A stretch of DNA of 64,000 nt from Pseudomonas sp. MH9.2 (GTDB taxonomy: Bacteria; Pseudomonadota; Gammaproteobacteria; Pseudomonadales; Pseudomonadaceae). A program made the position numbers and the translations under genes. Location of the stretch: the NCBI RefSeq assembly GCF_034353875.1, contig NZ_CP133784.1, positions 3,810,501 to 3,874,500 on the forward strand. Direction: 5' to 3'. The notes beneath the pieces were generated by a model. It had not been told where the DNA came from. It searched no databases and worked only from the letters and a program-made list of their open reading frames with translations. Of this stretch, positions 48,928 to 58,685 are shown piece by piece; position 1 is the stretch's first letter, and every line of letters begins with the position of its first letter.

Positions 48928-51063
48928 CTAGAAGCTCATGTCGACTTTGGTCCACAGCGTGCGGCCCGGTTCGTTGATCGACTGCGGGTTGTCTGAAGGG
49001 AAGCCAAAACCGGCGTTGCCGGCCAGGTTCAGGTGCTCGGCATAAGCTTTGTCCAGGAGGTTGTCGACGCCGGCACTGACCTTCAGGTGCTTGTTGATCC
49101 GGTAGGCGCCATTCAGCGAGAACACGCCAAACCCTGAGCTGTCACCGAGGTCTTTGCCGACCACGTTGCCTTTGTTCAGGTCGACCCGGGTCTGCGCGCT
49201 GACCACTCGCCACAAAGCTCCGGCACTCCAGGCGTCGCGGCTGTAGCTGAGGCCCAGACGGGTCTCCAGTGGCGGCATTTGCGGCAGGGCCGTGCCGTCG
49301 CTACTGTTCTTGCCCCAGGCGTAGGCCAGGGTCGCATCGGTTTTCCAGTTGGAAGTCAGCTGGTACGCCGCGCCCAGTTCGCCGCCCATGATCCTGGCGT
49401 CGATGTTCTCGGCCTGAGAGGTCGTGCCCATCATGCCGGTGGTGTAGTTGAACAGAATGTAATCACGGACCTGACCGACATAACCCGACGCCCAGGCCTG
49501 CAAGTCGTCATGTTGGTATTGCACGCCGAAATCCAGTTGCGTGGTTTTTTCCGGCTTGATCGCATCGAAGGCATTGAGTGATCCGGCCGGGCCTGAGGAG
49601 GGGGAAAACAATTCCCAATAGTCCGGAAAACGCTGCACATGGCCCAGGCCGACGTAGAGCGTGGCAGGCGCTGCGGCAAGGTCGTGCTCATAACGCACAA
49701 AGCCACTGGGCAGGGTGTCGGCGCGGGTTTCGTTGGCCGTGGGGTTCGCCTTGGCCGTCATTCCCGAACCGCTGCTTTTCCGGTAATCCTTGGCCGAGGC
49801 ACGGTCCAGGCGCGCCCCTGTGATCAGTCGATTATCCTGCGCGACGTACCACGTCAGTTCGCTGAATACCCCGTAGTTGTGGAAGTCTGCATCCTTGGTC
49901 CACGGCAGCTCCTTATAGGCGTCGATACCCATAGCGCTGCGCTGGCGGTGCTCGTTGGTCTGCGCATCAATGCCACTGATCAACTGCACGTCGGCCCAGC
50001 GCCACGTGGCCTTGATTCGCGCGCCCAGGGTTCGGCGATCCACGTTCGATGCCATTGGCCCGGCCATCATCCCGGTGCCAGACGGCGTGCGCAGGCTATA
50101 GTTGTCCATCACATGGTCGGCGTAGTTGTAGTAGACCTGCGCCTCAACCTTGTCCAGAACATCGCCGATATTGGACTTCTCGAAACGCAGCCCCAGGCTC
50201 TCGCGCTTGAACTGCGAACCGTCCATGCCGCGCCCAGCATAACGGGCTTCACCGTCACCTTTGCCCGCCGTCAACTCCACCAGCGTGTCAGCGTCCGGTG
50301 TCCAACCCAGCGCGACATCGCCGTTCCACTTGTCCCAGCGCGACGGCACGGTATTACCATTGCCGTCCTTGTAATCGTCGGAGTGGGACTGGTTGCCGAT
50401 CACCCTCGCGTAACCCAATTCACCGCCGGCTGCGGCGTCTATCAGCTTGTCGAAACGGCCATTGGATCCGGCCAGTACGCTGGCGTTGACCCGGCTGCCC
50501 AGCTCACCGAATTTCTCGGGGTCACGTTCGAACAGCACTGTGCCCGCCGAAGCGCCTGGCCCCCAGAGCACGGTCTGCGGACCCTTGATCACGGTCAGGC
50601 GGTCAAAGGTTTCCGGGGAAATATACGACGTGGGCGCGTCCATCCGGTTTGGGCAGGCGCCCAGCATCATGCCGCCGTTGGTGAGGATGTTCAGGCGTGA
50701 GCCGAACATCCCGCGCAGCACTGGATCGCCATTGGTCCCGCCCGCACGAATGGCGGTAAAACCGGGAATGGTTTTCAGGTAATCCGCTCCGTCGCTGGCC
50801 GGAACCGGCTGCCGCGGATCTTTGGGGTTGGTCACTATCGTCAGCGGCGAGCTGGGGGCGATGGCCGTGATCACCGTCGGGCTGATCTCGGTGGCGTCTT
50901 GCTGAGGTTCATCAAGGGTCGGCAGTGCAAACGCCAGAGGTGTGAGCATGCAACCGCACAGTACGGCGACTGCGTGCTTCATGCGCAGTTGAGGTTCGTT
51001 CAGGGTAAAGCGGGGAGCCACTCGCATCGTGCACAGGCGAGTCTTGGCAGTGGAGCTGGACAT
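48928..51063 (-). CDS. oprC: TonB-dependent copper receptor OprC
   Basis: This 711-residue outer-membrane receptor has a plug domain (about 60-190: PVLRGMFGSRLNILTNGGMM, IKGPQTVLWGPGASAG) and a 22-strand barrel ending in Phe (LWTKVDMSF). The copper site known from P. aeruginosa OprC is kept exactly: Cys137-x3-Met141 and His317-x-Met319, with the same 180-residue spacing. The signal sequence starts internally near MKHAVAVLCGCML, so the true start may be ATG 50982 rather than 51063. It imports copper in a TonB-dependent way. Downstream of the PCu(A)C and DUF2946 genes. Confidence 0.95.
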   Translation of the reverse strand: MSSSTAKTRLCTMRVAPRFTLNEPQLRMKHAVAVLCGCMLTPLAFALPTLDEPQQDATEISPTVITAIAPSSPLTIVTNPKDPRQPVPASDGADYLKTIPGFTAIRAGGTNGDPVLRGMFGSRLNILTNGGMMLGACPNRMDAPTSYISPETFDRLTVIKGPQTVLWGPGASAGTVLFERDPEKFGELGSRVNASVLAGSNGRFDKLIDAAAGGELGYARVIGNQSHSDDYKDGNGNTVPSRWDKWNGDVALGWTPDADTLVELTAGKGDGEARYAGRGMDGSQFKRESLGLRFEKSNIGDVLDKVEAQVYYNYADHVMDNYSLRTPSGTGMMAGPMASNVDRRTLGARIKATWRWADVQLISGIDAQTNEHRQRSAMGIDAYKELPWTKDADFHNYGVFSELTWYVAQDNRLITGARLDRASAKDYRKSSGSGMTAKANPTANETRADTLPSGFVRYEHDLAAAPATLYVGLGHVQRFPDYWELFSPSSGPAGSLNAFDAIKPEKTTQLDFGVQYQHDDLQAWASGYVGQVRDYILFNYTTGMMGTTSQAENIDARIMGGELGAAYQLTSNWKTDATLAYAWGKNSSDGTALPQMPPLETRLGLSYSRDAWSAGALWRVVSAQTRVDLNKGNVVGKDLGDSSGFGVFSLNGAYRINKHLKVSAGVDNLLDKAYAEHLNLAGNAGFGFPSDNPQSINEPGRTLWTKVDMSF

Positions 51064-51146
51064 AAGCGTTCCATCATCAATCAGTCGGGATCGTCACACC
51101 CTGCAACCGCTTCAGGCGGTGCATGCAGGTGTGAACAATAAGGGTG

Positions 51147-51551
51147 TCAGAGCAGGACTGAAGAGGGTGGCGCGCGGGTGCGGGCGTTGGGGAAGGTGGT
51201 CTGCCGCGCATAACCCTGGCGGGCTGCAGCGGTAAAGAAGCCTGTCGGTTTTGGCGGGGTAGCGGCGATAAAGGCCAGAGCTTGCGGCAGTGCCGGACAA
51301 CTGAACAGCAGTGTGCAATAACCGCACTTGGCCCATATGACGTGATCGGTCGTGACCGAGGGTGTGGCTTGTTCTGCGCTGTGGCAGGCGGGGGTGTCTG
51401 CCGTCATGTCCATGGACGCGGACATCGGCATCGACATACCGGCGTGCGGATCCATCGGCATCGCTTGGGAGATCAGCGGGCCGATAAAGATCATCAACAT
51501 GGCGAACAGGCTCAGCCATGCGCCTCGCGTCCCGTTGGGGCGAGGCTGCAC
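51147..51551 (-). CDS. DUF2946 family protein
   Basis: This small secreted or membrane-anchored protein has one N-terminal hydrophobic helix (WLSLFAMLMIFIGPLISQAM) and then a Met/His-rich stretch (MDPHAGMSMPMSASMDM). A Cys pair (AKCGYCTLLFSCP) follows, typical of DUF2946 in copper loci. The start is unclear: GTG 51551 gives 134 residues; TTG 51587 adds 12. Probably binds copper; no enzymatic motif. Confidence 0.8.
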   Translation of the reverse strand: MQPRPNGTRGAWLSLFAMLMIFIGPLISQAMPMDPHAGMSMPMSASMDMTADTPACHSAEQATPSVTTDHVIWAKCGYCTLLFSCPALPQALAFIAATPPKPTGFFTAAARQGYARQTTFPNARTRAPPSSVLL

Positions 51552-51601
51552 GGAGGACCTGAAGCCTGGTGAGCGCCTGTGGTTCAACGCAGGTCAGTCA
51601 G

Positions 51602-52093
51602 TTACTGCATGTGCATATTCATGGGCATGGAGTCGGTATTCTCGTCCGGTGCGTGCTTTTGCACCGCAACCTCGACCGTTACGTCACCGGCTTTTTCGAA
51701 ATGCAGCGTCAGCGGGAAACGTTGGCCGTCGACGAGCGTCGACTTATCTTTAAGCCCGAGCAGCATGACGTGATAGCCCATGGGCGCAAACGCCACCTCG
51801 CCACCAGCGGGGATGTCGACGCTCTGAACCTGCTGCATCTTCATCAAACCGTTCTGATGCTGGTGTTCATGCAGCTCGGCTTTGCCGGCCACGGGCGTGT
51901 CGACACTGAGCAGGCGATCGGGGTTTTTACCGTTGTTGTGCACGACGAAATACGCGGCCACGGTGGGTGCGTTGGGCGGTAATTCCATGGACCACGGATG
52001 AGCGATGTGCAATTCGCCGACGGCGTATTCGTGGGCATTGGCAAAGCAGGCAGGCAGCAACAGTGCGGCCACAACAAGGATCTTCTTGATCAT
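51602..52093 (-). CDS. Periplasmic copper chaperone PCu(A)C
   Basis: This 163-residue protein has a signal peptide (MIKKILVVAALLLPACFANA). It carries the exact Cu(I) site H-x10-M-x21-H-x-M of the family at His75, Met86, His108 and Met110. The C-terminus adds a Met-rich tail (DSMPMNMHMQ). It carries copper to cytochrome oxidase CuA centres or other periplasmic targets. ATG 52093 has GGAG 9 nt upstream. Second gene of the copper operon. Confidence 0.96.
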   Translation of the reverse strand: MIKKILVVAALLLPACFANAHEYAVGELHIAHPWSMELPPNAPTVAAYFVVHNNGKNPDRLLSVDTPVAGKAELHEHQHQNGLMKMQQVQSVDIPAGGEVAFAPMGYHVMLLGLKDKSTLVDGQRFPLTLHFEKAGDVTVEVAVQKHAPDENTDSMPMNMHMQ

Positions 52094-52166
52094 GGTAATT
52101 CTCCAGCGGGATCGATTCCGATGCACCCAGCCTCATGAGGCTATGGCGCTGATTCAACGGCTCGGA

Positions 52167-52556
52167 TCAAACCAGCGGAGAAGCACGCGGATTGAGGCTC
52201 GGCCATTGCTGGCGTGGGGACAGCGGGGCAGGGGAATGAATCGAAAGGGTTTTTCGCGTTTCAAGCTGAGAGGCATACCACGCGGCAAAGCTGGCAGGGA
52301 TTGCCACCAGCGGTGCGGACCCACTGCAGCACCAGCAATGCTGCATGGTCGAGTGATCATCGTTGTGCGGCGCACTGTGATCGGCCTTGCCCAACGAAAT
52401 CGCCACCAGCTTAGTGCCGCTGGCCGTACAGAAACTGCCCCACAACACTTGCTCGCTGGCCGTCTTTGGCGCCGCCCCGGAAAGCGGCATGGCAAGCATG
52501 TTGAACAGCACTGCAAAGCAGGCAATCCAGGCAAATGCCATCCGACGTTGGGACAT
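52167..52556 (-). CDS. DUF2946-type protein, first gene of copper operon
   Basis: This 129-residue protein begins MSQRRMAFAWIACFAVLFNM with one N-terminal hydrophobic helix. A HxxHxTMQHCWCC Cys/His-rich motif (residues near 90-100) suggests metal binding. It has the length and layout of a DUF2946 protein. ATG 52556 is chosen over the 52718 start because the signal-like helix then lies at the N-terminus; the Shine-Dalgarno is weak. It lies 73 bp before the PCu(A)C gene. Confidence 0.75.
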   Translation of the reverse strand: MSQRRMAFAWIACFAVLFNMLAMPLSGAAPKTASEQVLWGSFCTASGTKLVAISLGKADHSAPHNDDHSTMQHCWCCSGSAPLVAIPASFAAWYASQLETRKTLSIHSPAPLSPRQQWPSLNPRASPLV

Positions 52557-52665
52557 GGGAGGTGCTTTCCGTGTCAGTAAGCGATCAATGGCGCTATTTA
52601 GCCTGAATGGCCGGGATAAGTAAAAGAAGCGAGTGTGGTGTGATGCCGCAGTGACTGACATCGAT

Positions 52666-52745
52666 CCTGCGACCCCTTCGCGGTCGATCGCAGGCAATAG
52701 AACCTTGGCGCCTCTCAAACTGTAGGCGCTGCCGAAGGCTGCGAT
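52666..52745. repeat. Pair of palindromic elements between copper and cobalamin operons
   Basis: CCTGCGACCCCTTCGCGGTC-type palindrome (CCTGCGA/TCGCAGG, 52666-52694), then AACTGTAGGCGCTGCCGAAG with GCTGCGATAAG (from 52719). These belong to the GCTGCCGAAGGCTGCGAT repeat class common in Pseudomonas. The gap otherwise holds the copper-operon promoter region. Confidence 0.65.
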
Positions 52746-52779
52746 AAGGTCGGAACGACCTTCAAATACGTTCTAGCCT

Positions 52780-53508
52780 TTACAAAAAATGGTGCTCATC
52801 CAACGCTGACAGCAATTGGCTGACATCTAAAAACTCCCGATCCACCCCCGGCAACTCCGGCCTGCGCAGTATCAACACCGGCACCCCTCGCTCCCGCGCC
52901 ACCTCCAGCTTCGGCTCTGTGGCGCTGCTGCCGCTGTTTTTGCTGATCAGGACGTCGATATGCCGACGTTCGAACAAGGCGCGTTCGTCGTCCAGCACAA
53001 AGGGCCCGCGGGCGCCGATCACTTCGCAGCGTTCGTTGCCTGGGTAGTCGTCCAGGGCGCGCAAGGTCCAGAACTGGTGGCCGGGGATTTCGTGCAGGTG
53101 CTGCAAGGGTTCGCGACCGAGGGTGAATAGCGGCCGCGTGAAGGGTTCGAGAGCGGCGATCAGTTCGGCCCAGTCGCCGACTTCGCGCCAGTCATCGTCA
53201 GGTTGTGCCGCCCAGGCCGGGCGTCGCAATGCCCAGCAGGGGACACCGCTGAGGTGCGCGGCGGTCACGGCATTTTGGCTGATTTGCGCCGCGTAGGGAT
53301 GCGTCGCGTCCAGCAGCAAATCGATGCGTTCAGCGCGAATGAACTGCGCCAGACCATCAGCCCCGCCGTAGCCACCGACCCGCACCCGGCACGCCAGATC
53401 AGTCGGCACCCGACCCACGCCCGCCAGGCTGTAGATATGCTGCGGCCCCAGTCGACGCGCGATGGCAAGGGCCTCGGTGACGCCGCCGAGCAATAGCAGA
53501 CGCTTCAT
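52780..53508 (-). CDS. cobK: Precorrin-6A reductase
   Basis: This 242-residue protein has the CobK/CbiJ pattern: [20 protein letters not shown] at the start, [18 protein letters not shown], and the C-terminal [20 protein letters not shown]. It reduces precorrin-6A to dihydro-precorrin-6 with NADPH. The start ATG 53508 overlaps the cbiD stop by 4 bp. The longer frame to 53619 lies inside cbiD and is rejected. Third gene of cobL-cbiD-cobK. Confidence 0.95.
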   Translation of the reverse strand: MKRLLLLGGVTEALAIARRLGPQHIYSLAGVGRVPTDLACRVRVGGYGGADGLAQFIRAERIDLLLDATHPYAAQISQNAVTAAHLSGVPCWALRRPAWAAQPDDDWREVGDWAELIAALEPFTRPLFTLGREPLQHLHEIPGHQFWTLRALDDYPGNERCEVIGARGPFVLDDERALFERRHIDVLISKNSGSSATEPKLEVARERGVPVLILRRPELPGVDREFLDVSQLLSALDEHHFL

Positions 53509-54602
53509 TCGCAGCCTCCTGCCTGACCGACGATCCCGCCTTGGCGGTCGATGGCAAACACTTCCACGTGAACCTGTGCCGGCACCACACTGCGGGCAAA
53601 CGCTCGGGCATGACGGCATACCTCATCGCCCAGGGCGATACCGGCCGCGCTGGCCATCGCCAACGCTTGCTGGCTGGTGTTGGCCTCGCGGATGGCCTGT
53701 TGCAGCGTCGCATCGGCACCGAGGGTCGCGGCCCACTTGGCCAGTTGTGGCAGGTCGATGCTGGAATGACGGCTGTGCAGGTCCATGTGGCCGGCCGCCA
53801 GCTTACTGATTTTGCCGAAGCCGCCGCAAATGCTCAATTTATCCACAGGCACCTTGCGCAGATGCTTGAGCACCGCGCCGACAAAGTCGCCCATCTCGAT
53901 CAAGGCGATTTCCGGCAGGTTGTAGACCCGGCGCATGGTGTCTTCGCTGGCGTTGCCGGTGCAGGCGGCGATGTGCAGATAACCATTGGTTTTGGCGACG
54001 TCGATGCCTTGATGGATGGATGCGATATACGCCGCGCAGGAAAACGGTCGGACAATGCCGCTGGTGCCGAGGATCGACAGGCCACCGAGAATGCCCAAGC
54101 GCGGGTTCATGGTTTTCAACGCCAGTGCTTCGCCGCCTTCGACACACAGGGTGACTTCGAAACCACCGGTGTACCCGGTCTTATCAGCCAGCTGCAGCAA
54201 ATGTTCGCTGATCATCTTGCGCGGCACCGGATTGATCGCGGGCTCACCCACATTCAACACCAGGCCGGGCCGGGTAACGGTGCCCACACCGGGGCCCGCG
54301 ACGAATTGCACGCCGGTTTCGGTCGTCAGTCGCACCCGTGAAAATACCAGCGCGCCATGGGTGACATCCGGGTCGTCGCCGGCATCCTTGATCGTGCCCG
54401 CTTCAGCGCCATCGGCAAACGGTCGGCAGAACTCCAGGCGCATCTGCACCTGCCTGCCTTTGGGCAAGACGATTTCCACTGCGTCGCTCACCTCGCCGTC
54501 GAGTAATAAACGGGCCGCCGCCAGGCAGGTGGCTGTCGCGCAACTACCGGTGGTGTAGCCACTGCGCAAGGGAGCGGGCTGTTCGGCGGTTTCGGCGCGC
54601 AT
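53505..54602 (-). CDS. cbiD: Precorrin-5B C1-methyltransferase CbiD
   Basis: This 365-residue protein has the CbiD start [20 protein letters not shown], the [11 protein letters not shown] loop, and [28 protein letters not shown] (described in two parts here), with the [15 protein letters not shown] helix. CbiD is the C1-methyltransferase best known from the anaerobic route. Here it accompanies the oxygen-dependent CobG, which is usual in Pseudomonas where CobF is absent. Overlaps cobL by 1 bp and cobK by 4 bp. Confidence 0.96.
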   Translation of the reverse strand: MRAETAEQPAPLRSGYTTGSCATATCLAAARLLLDGEVSDAVEIVLPKGRQVQMRLEFCRPFADGAEAGTIKDAGDDPDVTHGALVFSRVRLTTETGVQFVAGPGVGTVTRPGLVLNVGEPAINPVPRKMISEHLLQLADKTGYTGGFEVTLCVEGGEALALKTMNPRLGILGGLSILGTSGIVRPFSCAAYIASIHQGIDVAKTNGYLHIAACTGNASEDTMRRVYNLPEIALIEMGDFVGAVLKHLRKVPVDKLSICGGFGKISKLAAGHMDLHSRHSSIDLPQLAKWAATLGADATLQQAIREANTSQQALAMASAAGIALGDEVCRHARAFARSVVPAQVHVEVFAIDRQGGIVGQAGGCE

Positions 54603-55804
54603 CAGGGTTTGATCGCTTCAAGCAGGGTGATGGGCAGGGCCTGGCGCCAGGTATCGAATTCGCCCAGTGGCTTGGCGTGGGCGATATGGATGCGGGTCAG
54701 TTCACCGCCGTGCTGTTCACGCCAGTTGATCAGCGCGGTCTCGCTTTGCAGGGTCACGGCGTTGGCCACCAGTCGTCCGCCAGAGCGCAGCTGTTGCCAG
54801 CAGGTGTCGAGTACGCCGGGACGCGTGACGCCGCCGCCAATGAAAATCGCATCGGGCGCTTCCAGACCTTGCAGCGCCTGAGGTGCCCGACCGCGAATCA
54901 ATTGCAGGCCCGGCACGCCCAACGCGTCGCGGTTGTGCTCGATCAGTAACTGGCGACCCTCGTCGGCTTCGACCGCCAGAGCATGGCAGCTTGGGTGCGC
55001 GCGCATCCATTCGATGCCTATGGAGCCGCAACCCGCGCCCACGTCCCACAGCAGTTCACCGGGTGCCGGGGCCAGGCGGGCGAGGGTGATGGCGCGTACA
55101 TCGCGTTTGGTCAGTTGACCGTCATGTTCAAAGGCACTGTCCGCCAGCCCGGCCAGCAGGGACAGGCGTGGCGCACCGGGTTCAGCACGGCATTCGATGG
55201 CGACCAGATTCAGCGCCGCAATCGGCAGGTCTACCCACTCACTGGCGATGCCTTCGACCCGGCGTTCAGCGTCTCCGCCCAAATGCTCCAGCACGGTCAT
55301 CCGGCTCGGGCCGAAGCCACGGGCGCGCAACAGCTCGGCGATGGCGGCGGGGCTGCTGCCGTCGTTGCTCAGCACCAACAGGCGCAAACCGTTATGCAAC
55401 TGCGCGTTCAACGCCGCCAGCGGTCGGGCGACCACCGACAAGGTGACCACATCCTGCAATGGCCAACCCAAGCACGCAGCGGCCAACGAATAAGACGAGG
55501 GCGCAGGCAGCACGCGCATTTCATCGACACTGACCTGTCGCGCCAGGCTGGCGCCCACGCCAAACAACATGGGGTCGCCACTGGCCAGCACGCAAATCGG
55601 CGTGCCGCGCTGCTCAAGCACCGGACTCAGGGAAAACGGGCTGGGCCACGGGCTGCGCTCGGCACGAATGCAGGCGGGCAGCAGATCAAGCTGGCGCTGC
55701 CCCCCAAACACCTGCCCGGCTTGCAGCAGCGCACGGCGAGCCGTCTTGCCCAAGCCTTTGAAGCCGTCCTCACCGATTCCCACGACTGTCAGCCACGGCG
55801 ACAT
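54602..55804 (-). CDS. cobL: Precorrin-6Y C5,15-methyltransferase (decarboxylating), CbiE-CbiT fusion
   Basis: This 400-residue bifunctional enzyme has an N-terminal CbiE domain (about 1-205: [33 protein letters not shown]). The C-terminal CbiT methyltransferase domain contains [18 protein letters not shown] as SAM motif. It methylates C5 and C15 and decarboxylates the acetate side chain at C12. ATG 55804 has GAGG 7 nt upstream; the 55810 start is too close. First gene of the leftward cob operon, divergent from cobG. Confidence 0.96.
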   Translation of the reverse strand: MSPWLTVVGIGEDGFKGLGKTARRALLQAGQVFGGQRQLDLLPACIRAERSPWPSPFSLSPVLEQRGTPICVLASGDPMLFGVGASLARQVSVDEMRVLPAPSSYSLAAACLGWPLQDVVTLSVVARPLAALNAQLHNGLRLLVLSNDGSSPAAIAELLRARGFGPSRMTVLEHLGGDAERRVEGIASEWVDLPIAALNLVAIECRAEPGAPRLSLLAGLADSAFEHDGQLTKRDVRAITLARLAPAPGELLWDVGAGCGSIGIEWMRAHPSCHALAVEADEGRQLLIEHNRDALGVPGLQLIRGRAPQALQGLEAPDAIFIGGGVTRPGVLDTCWQQLRSGGRLVANAVTLQSETALINWREQHGGELTRIHIAHAKPLGEFDTWRQALPITLLEAIKP

Positions 55805-55853
55805 GTACATTCCTCAGCCAACTAATGCGTACTTCCGACAGACCGGCTTTTCA

Positions 55854-55874
55854 TGCCTGCGGACAAAGCAGGCA
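55854..55874. promoter_or_regulatory. Inverted repeat in the cobL/cobG divergent promoter region
   Basis: TGCCTGC (55854-55860) and GCAGGCA (55868-55874) form a perfect 7-bp dyad with a 7-bp centre. CATAAT (55873-55878), a possible -10 for cobG, overlaps its right arm, so a regulator bound here could block cobG transcription. No cobalamin riboswitch is visible. Confidence 0.4.
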
Positions 55875-55940
55875 TAATACCGCGCCCAATGGGCTATAGC
55901 GCCTTTTCAAATTCTGCCGGGTGACCCATTGAACGAGCCA

Positions 55941-57335
55941 ATGCCTGCTCGCACGTCCTCAATCTCTTTACGCCCCTCGGCTTGTCCGGGGTTGTTGCGC
56001 ATCGTCCCGGCGCTGGACGGCGGTATTTGCCGGATCAAGCTGGCGGGCGGGTCGATCACGGCCGCCCAGGCGTGCGCGGTGGCCGATGCGGCGCAGCGTT
56101 ATGCCGGGGGCGTGATCGAGGCGACCAACCGCGCGAACCTGCAGATTCGCGGGGTCGGTACTGATCCGGACGGTTTGATCGCGATTCTATTGGACGCCGG
56201 TCTGGGGCCGAGTAACCCTGCAAGCGACGATGTGCGCAACCTGATGCTCAGCCCGACGGCAGGCATCGACCCGCAGCAGTTGTTCGACAGCCGGCCGTTG
56301 GCCGCGCAGATTCTAGGCACCCTGGAGAACGAGCCTCGTTTCCATGACCTGTCGCCTAAATTTGCCCTGTCGCTGGATGGCGGCGAAGCACTGGCGATGC
56401 TCGAGCATCCCCATGATATGTGGTTGTCTGCACGGATGATCGACGACGACGTCTTGATGGCGTTCGGCCTGGCCGGTTGCCCTGCCGAGGATGCGCCGTT
56501 GGCCGCTGTGCCGCTGAGTCATGCTCATGAATTGGTGGTGGCGGTGCTGGACGCGTTCCTTGAGCTGGCGCGACCTGAGCAGACGCGCATGCGCCATCTG
56601 TTGGCTGAAATGTCGACCGAGGCGTTTCTTCAGGCGGTGGCCAAGCGCATGACTGTTGATTTCTGTAGGAGCCAACGTGTTGGCGAATGGCTTGACACGG
56701 TTTGCCTGACACACCGCCTCGCGAGCAAGCTCGCTCCTACAGGGGGCCAATTGCAGTCCCCTGCGAATCGGCATCTTGGCATTTATTCACAGGACGTGGC
56801 CGGTCTGGTGGCCGTCGGTGGTGCTGCGCCACTGGGGCGACTTGGCTCGTCGATGTTGCGCTCGGTCGCGCAATTGGCGGCCGAATGGGGCGACGGAACG
56901 TTGCGCCTGACACCCTGGCAGAGCCTGTTACTGCCTAACGTTCGCCGTGACCACGCGGCGAACGTGCTGACGGGGCTGCAGGCCGCCGGGTTGATCTGCT
57001 CGCCCGAACAACCGTTGGCCCACTTGATCGCCTGCACCGGCTCGGCGGGCTGTGGCAAAGGATTGGCCGACACCAAGGCGGATGCACTGCTGCTGGCCGC
57101 CCGACTCGAACACCTCGACCTGAAACAGGCGGCGCACCTGACGGGCTGTTCGCGTTCATGCGCGGCAGCCCATGTCGCCCCGGTGACCTTGTTGGCGGTG
57201 TCCGCCGGCCATTACGACCTCTATTTTCGCGACGCGCAGCAACCGGGTTTCGGTAGCTTGCGCGCGCGTGACCTCACTATTGAAGCAGTCGGCACGCTGT
57301 TAGCCGCCGACTCACGGAGCAGCACCGATGATTGA
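55941..57335 (+). CDS. cobG: Precorrin-3B synthase CobG, with an in-frame REPIN
   Basis: This 464-residue protein of the nitrite/sulfite reductase family has a first ferredoxin-like half at about 20-85. The C-terminal [4Fe-4S]/sirohaem-type cysteines are in TGSAGCGKG and LTGCSRSCAAAH. CobG uses O2 to make precorrin-3B, so it marks the aerobic pathway. Residues about 241-267 are the translation of a REPIN inserted in frame, which lengthens the linker between the two halves. ATG 55941 is preferred to TTG 55929. It overlaps cobH by 8 bp. Confidence 0.93.
   Translation: MPARTSSISLRPSACPGLLRIVPALDGGICRIKLAGGSITAAQACAVADAAQRYAGGVIEATNRANLQIRGVGTDPDGLIAILLDAGLGPSNPASDDVRNLMLSPTAGIDPQQLFDSRPLAAQILGTLENEPRFHDLSPKFALSLDGGEALAMLEHPHDMWLSARMIDDDVLMAFGLAGCPAEDAPLAAVPLSHAHELVVAVLDAFLELARPEQTRMRHLLAEMSTEAFLQAVAKRMTVDFCRSQRVGEWLDTVCLTHRLASKLAPTGGQLQSPANRHLGIYSQDVAGLVAVGGAAPLGRLGSSMLRSVAQLAAEWGDGTLRLTPWQSLLLPNVRRDHAANVLTGLQAAGLICSPEQPLAHLIACTGSAGCGKGLADTKADALLLAARLEHLDLKQAAHLTGCSRSCAAAHVAPVTLLAVSAGHYDLYFRDAQQPGFGSLRARDLTIEAVGTLLAADSRSSTDD
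56663..56742. repeat. REPIN inside the cobG coding sequence
   Basis: TGTAGGAGCCAACGTGTTGG (from 56664) matches the unit at 35685, and the inverted CTCGCGAGCAAGCTCGCTCC with TACAG ends at 56742. The pair is about 80 bp and keeps the reading frame open. REPINs are normally intergenic. Confidence 0.9.
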
Positions 57336-57954
57336 TTACATCCGCGACGGTCAGGAGATCTATCGCAACTCCTTCTCGATCATTCGCGCCGAGGCCCGGC
57401 TTGATCAGATCCCTGCCGACCTGGAAAAACTCGCGGTGCGGGTGATCCATGCGTGTGGCATGGTCGAGGTCATCGAAGACCTGCGCTTCTCCCCCGGTGC
57501 AGGCACGGCCGGGCGTAATGCGCTGGCCGCCGGTGCGCCGATTCTGTGCGATGCGCGCATGGTGTCCGAAGGCGTGACTCGCACGCGCTTGCCTGCCAAC
57601 AACCCGGTGATTTGCACCCTTAAAGACGAAGGCGTACCGGAGTTGGCCCGCGAGCTGGGCAATACTCGCTCTGCCGCCGCGCTGGAACTGTGGCGTCCGT
57701 ACCTGGAAGGCAGCGTGGTGGTGATTGGCAATGCGCCAACTGCGTTGTTCTACCTGCTGGAAATGCTCGATGCCGGTGCACCTAAACCGGCATTGATCCT
57801 CGGCTTCCCGGTCGGTTTCGTCGGCGCGGCAGAGTCCAAGGCAATGCTCGCGGCGAACAGCCGGGGTGTGCCGTTTGTGATCATGCAGGGCCGTCGTGGC
57901 GGCAGCGCCATGGCTGCGGCTGCGGTCAATGCATTAGCGACGGAGATCGAATGA
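57328..57954 (+). CDS. cobH: Precorrin-8X methylmutase
   Basis: This 208-residue protein has the family features [40 protein letters not shown] (catalytic His in IHACG), [16 protein letters not shown] and [13 protein letters not shown]. It moves the methyl group from C11 to C12 to give hydrogenobyrinate. It overlaps cobG by 8 bp and cobI by 4 bp. Confidence 0.98.
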   Translation: MIDYIRDGQEIYRNSFSIIRAEARLDQIPADLEKLAVRVIHACGMVEVIEDLRFSPGAGTAGRNALAAGAPILCDARMVSEGVTRTRLPANNPVICTLKDEGVPELARELGNTRSAAALELWRPYLEGSVVVIGNAPTALFYLLEMLDAGAPKPALILGFPVGFVGAAESKAMLAANSRGVPFVIMQGRRGGSAMAAAAVNALATEIE

Positions 57955-58685
57955 TGCAGCAACCCGGTCGTTTGATTGGCTTGGGCGTCGGCCCCGGCGA
58001 TCCTGAGCTGATTACTGTCAAAGCCCTGCGCCTGTTGCGTGAGTCGCCAGTGGTCGCGTACTTCGTCGCCAAGGGCAAGAAAGGCAACGCGTTCGGCATC
58101 ATCGAAGCCCATTTGCAAGACGCGCAGACCCTGTTACCGCTGGTGTACCCGGTGACCACCGAAGCCTTGCCTGCACCGTTGTCCTACGAGCAAGTGATCA
58201 GCGATTTCTACGATGACGCCAGTGAGGCACTGGCCGCGCATCTGGACGCGGGGCGCGATGTTGCGGTGATCTGTGAAGGCGATCCGTTCTTCTACGGCTC
58301 GTATATGTACCTGCACGACCGCCTCGCCGAGCGTTATGAAGCCGAAGTGGTGCCGGGCGTCTGCTCAATGCTCGGTGGTGCTTCGGTGCTGGGCGCGCCG
58401 CTGGTGTACCGCAATCAAAGCCTGTCGGTGCTGTCTGGTGTATTGCCCCACGACGAGCTCAAACGTCGTCTGGCCGATGCCGATGCGGCGGTGATCATGA
58501 AGCTGGGGCGCAACTTCCCCAAAGTCCGGCAAGTACTGGAAGAGCTGGGCATGGCGGACCGCGCGTTGTATGTCGAGCGCGCAACCATGTCCAATCAGAA
58601 GATCGTGGCGCTGGACCAGGTCGAGCCAATGTCTTCACCGTATTTCTCCCTGATCATTGTTCCGGGCGAAAGGTGGCAAGGCTGA
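57951..58685 (+). CDS. cobI: Precorrin-2 C20-methyltransferase
   Basis: This 244-residue SAM-dependent tetrapyrrole methylase has [20 protein letters not shown] at the N-terminus, [18 protein letters not shown] as the second motif, [18 protein letters not shown], and a C-terminal [11 protein letters not shown]. It methylates precorrin-2 at C20. Tandem ATGs at 57951/57954. It overlaps cobJ by 1 bp. Confidence 0.98.
   Translation: MMQQPGRLIGLGVGPGDPELITVKALRLLRESPVVAYFVAKGKKGNAFGIIEAHLQDAQTLLPLVYPVTTEALPAPLSYEQVISDFYDDASEALAAHLDAGRDVAVICEGDPFFYGSYMYLHDRLAERYEAEVVPGVCSMLGGASVLGAPLVYRNQSLSVLSGVLPHDELKRRLADADAAVIMKLGRNFPKVRQVLEELGMADRALYVERATMSNQKIVALDQVEPMSSPYFSLIIVPGERWQG

Noticed and set aside
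55805..55940. Cobalamin riboswitch upstream of cobL or cobG
   Set aside because: The gap is too short and no B12-box (GCCACTG-type) sequence is present.
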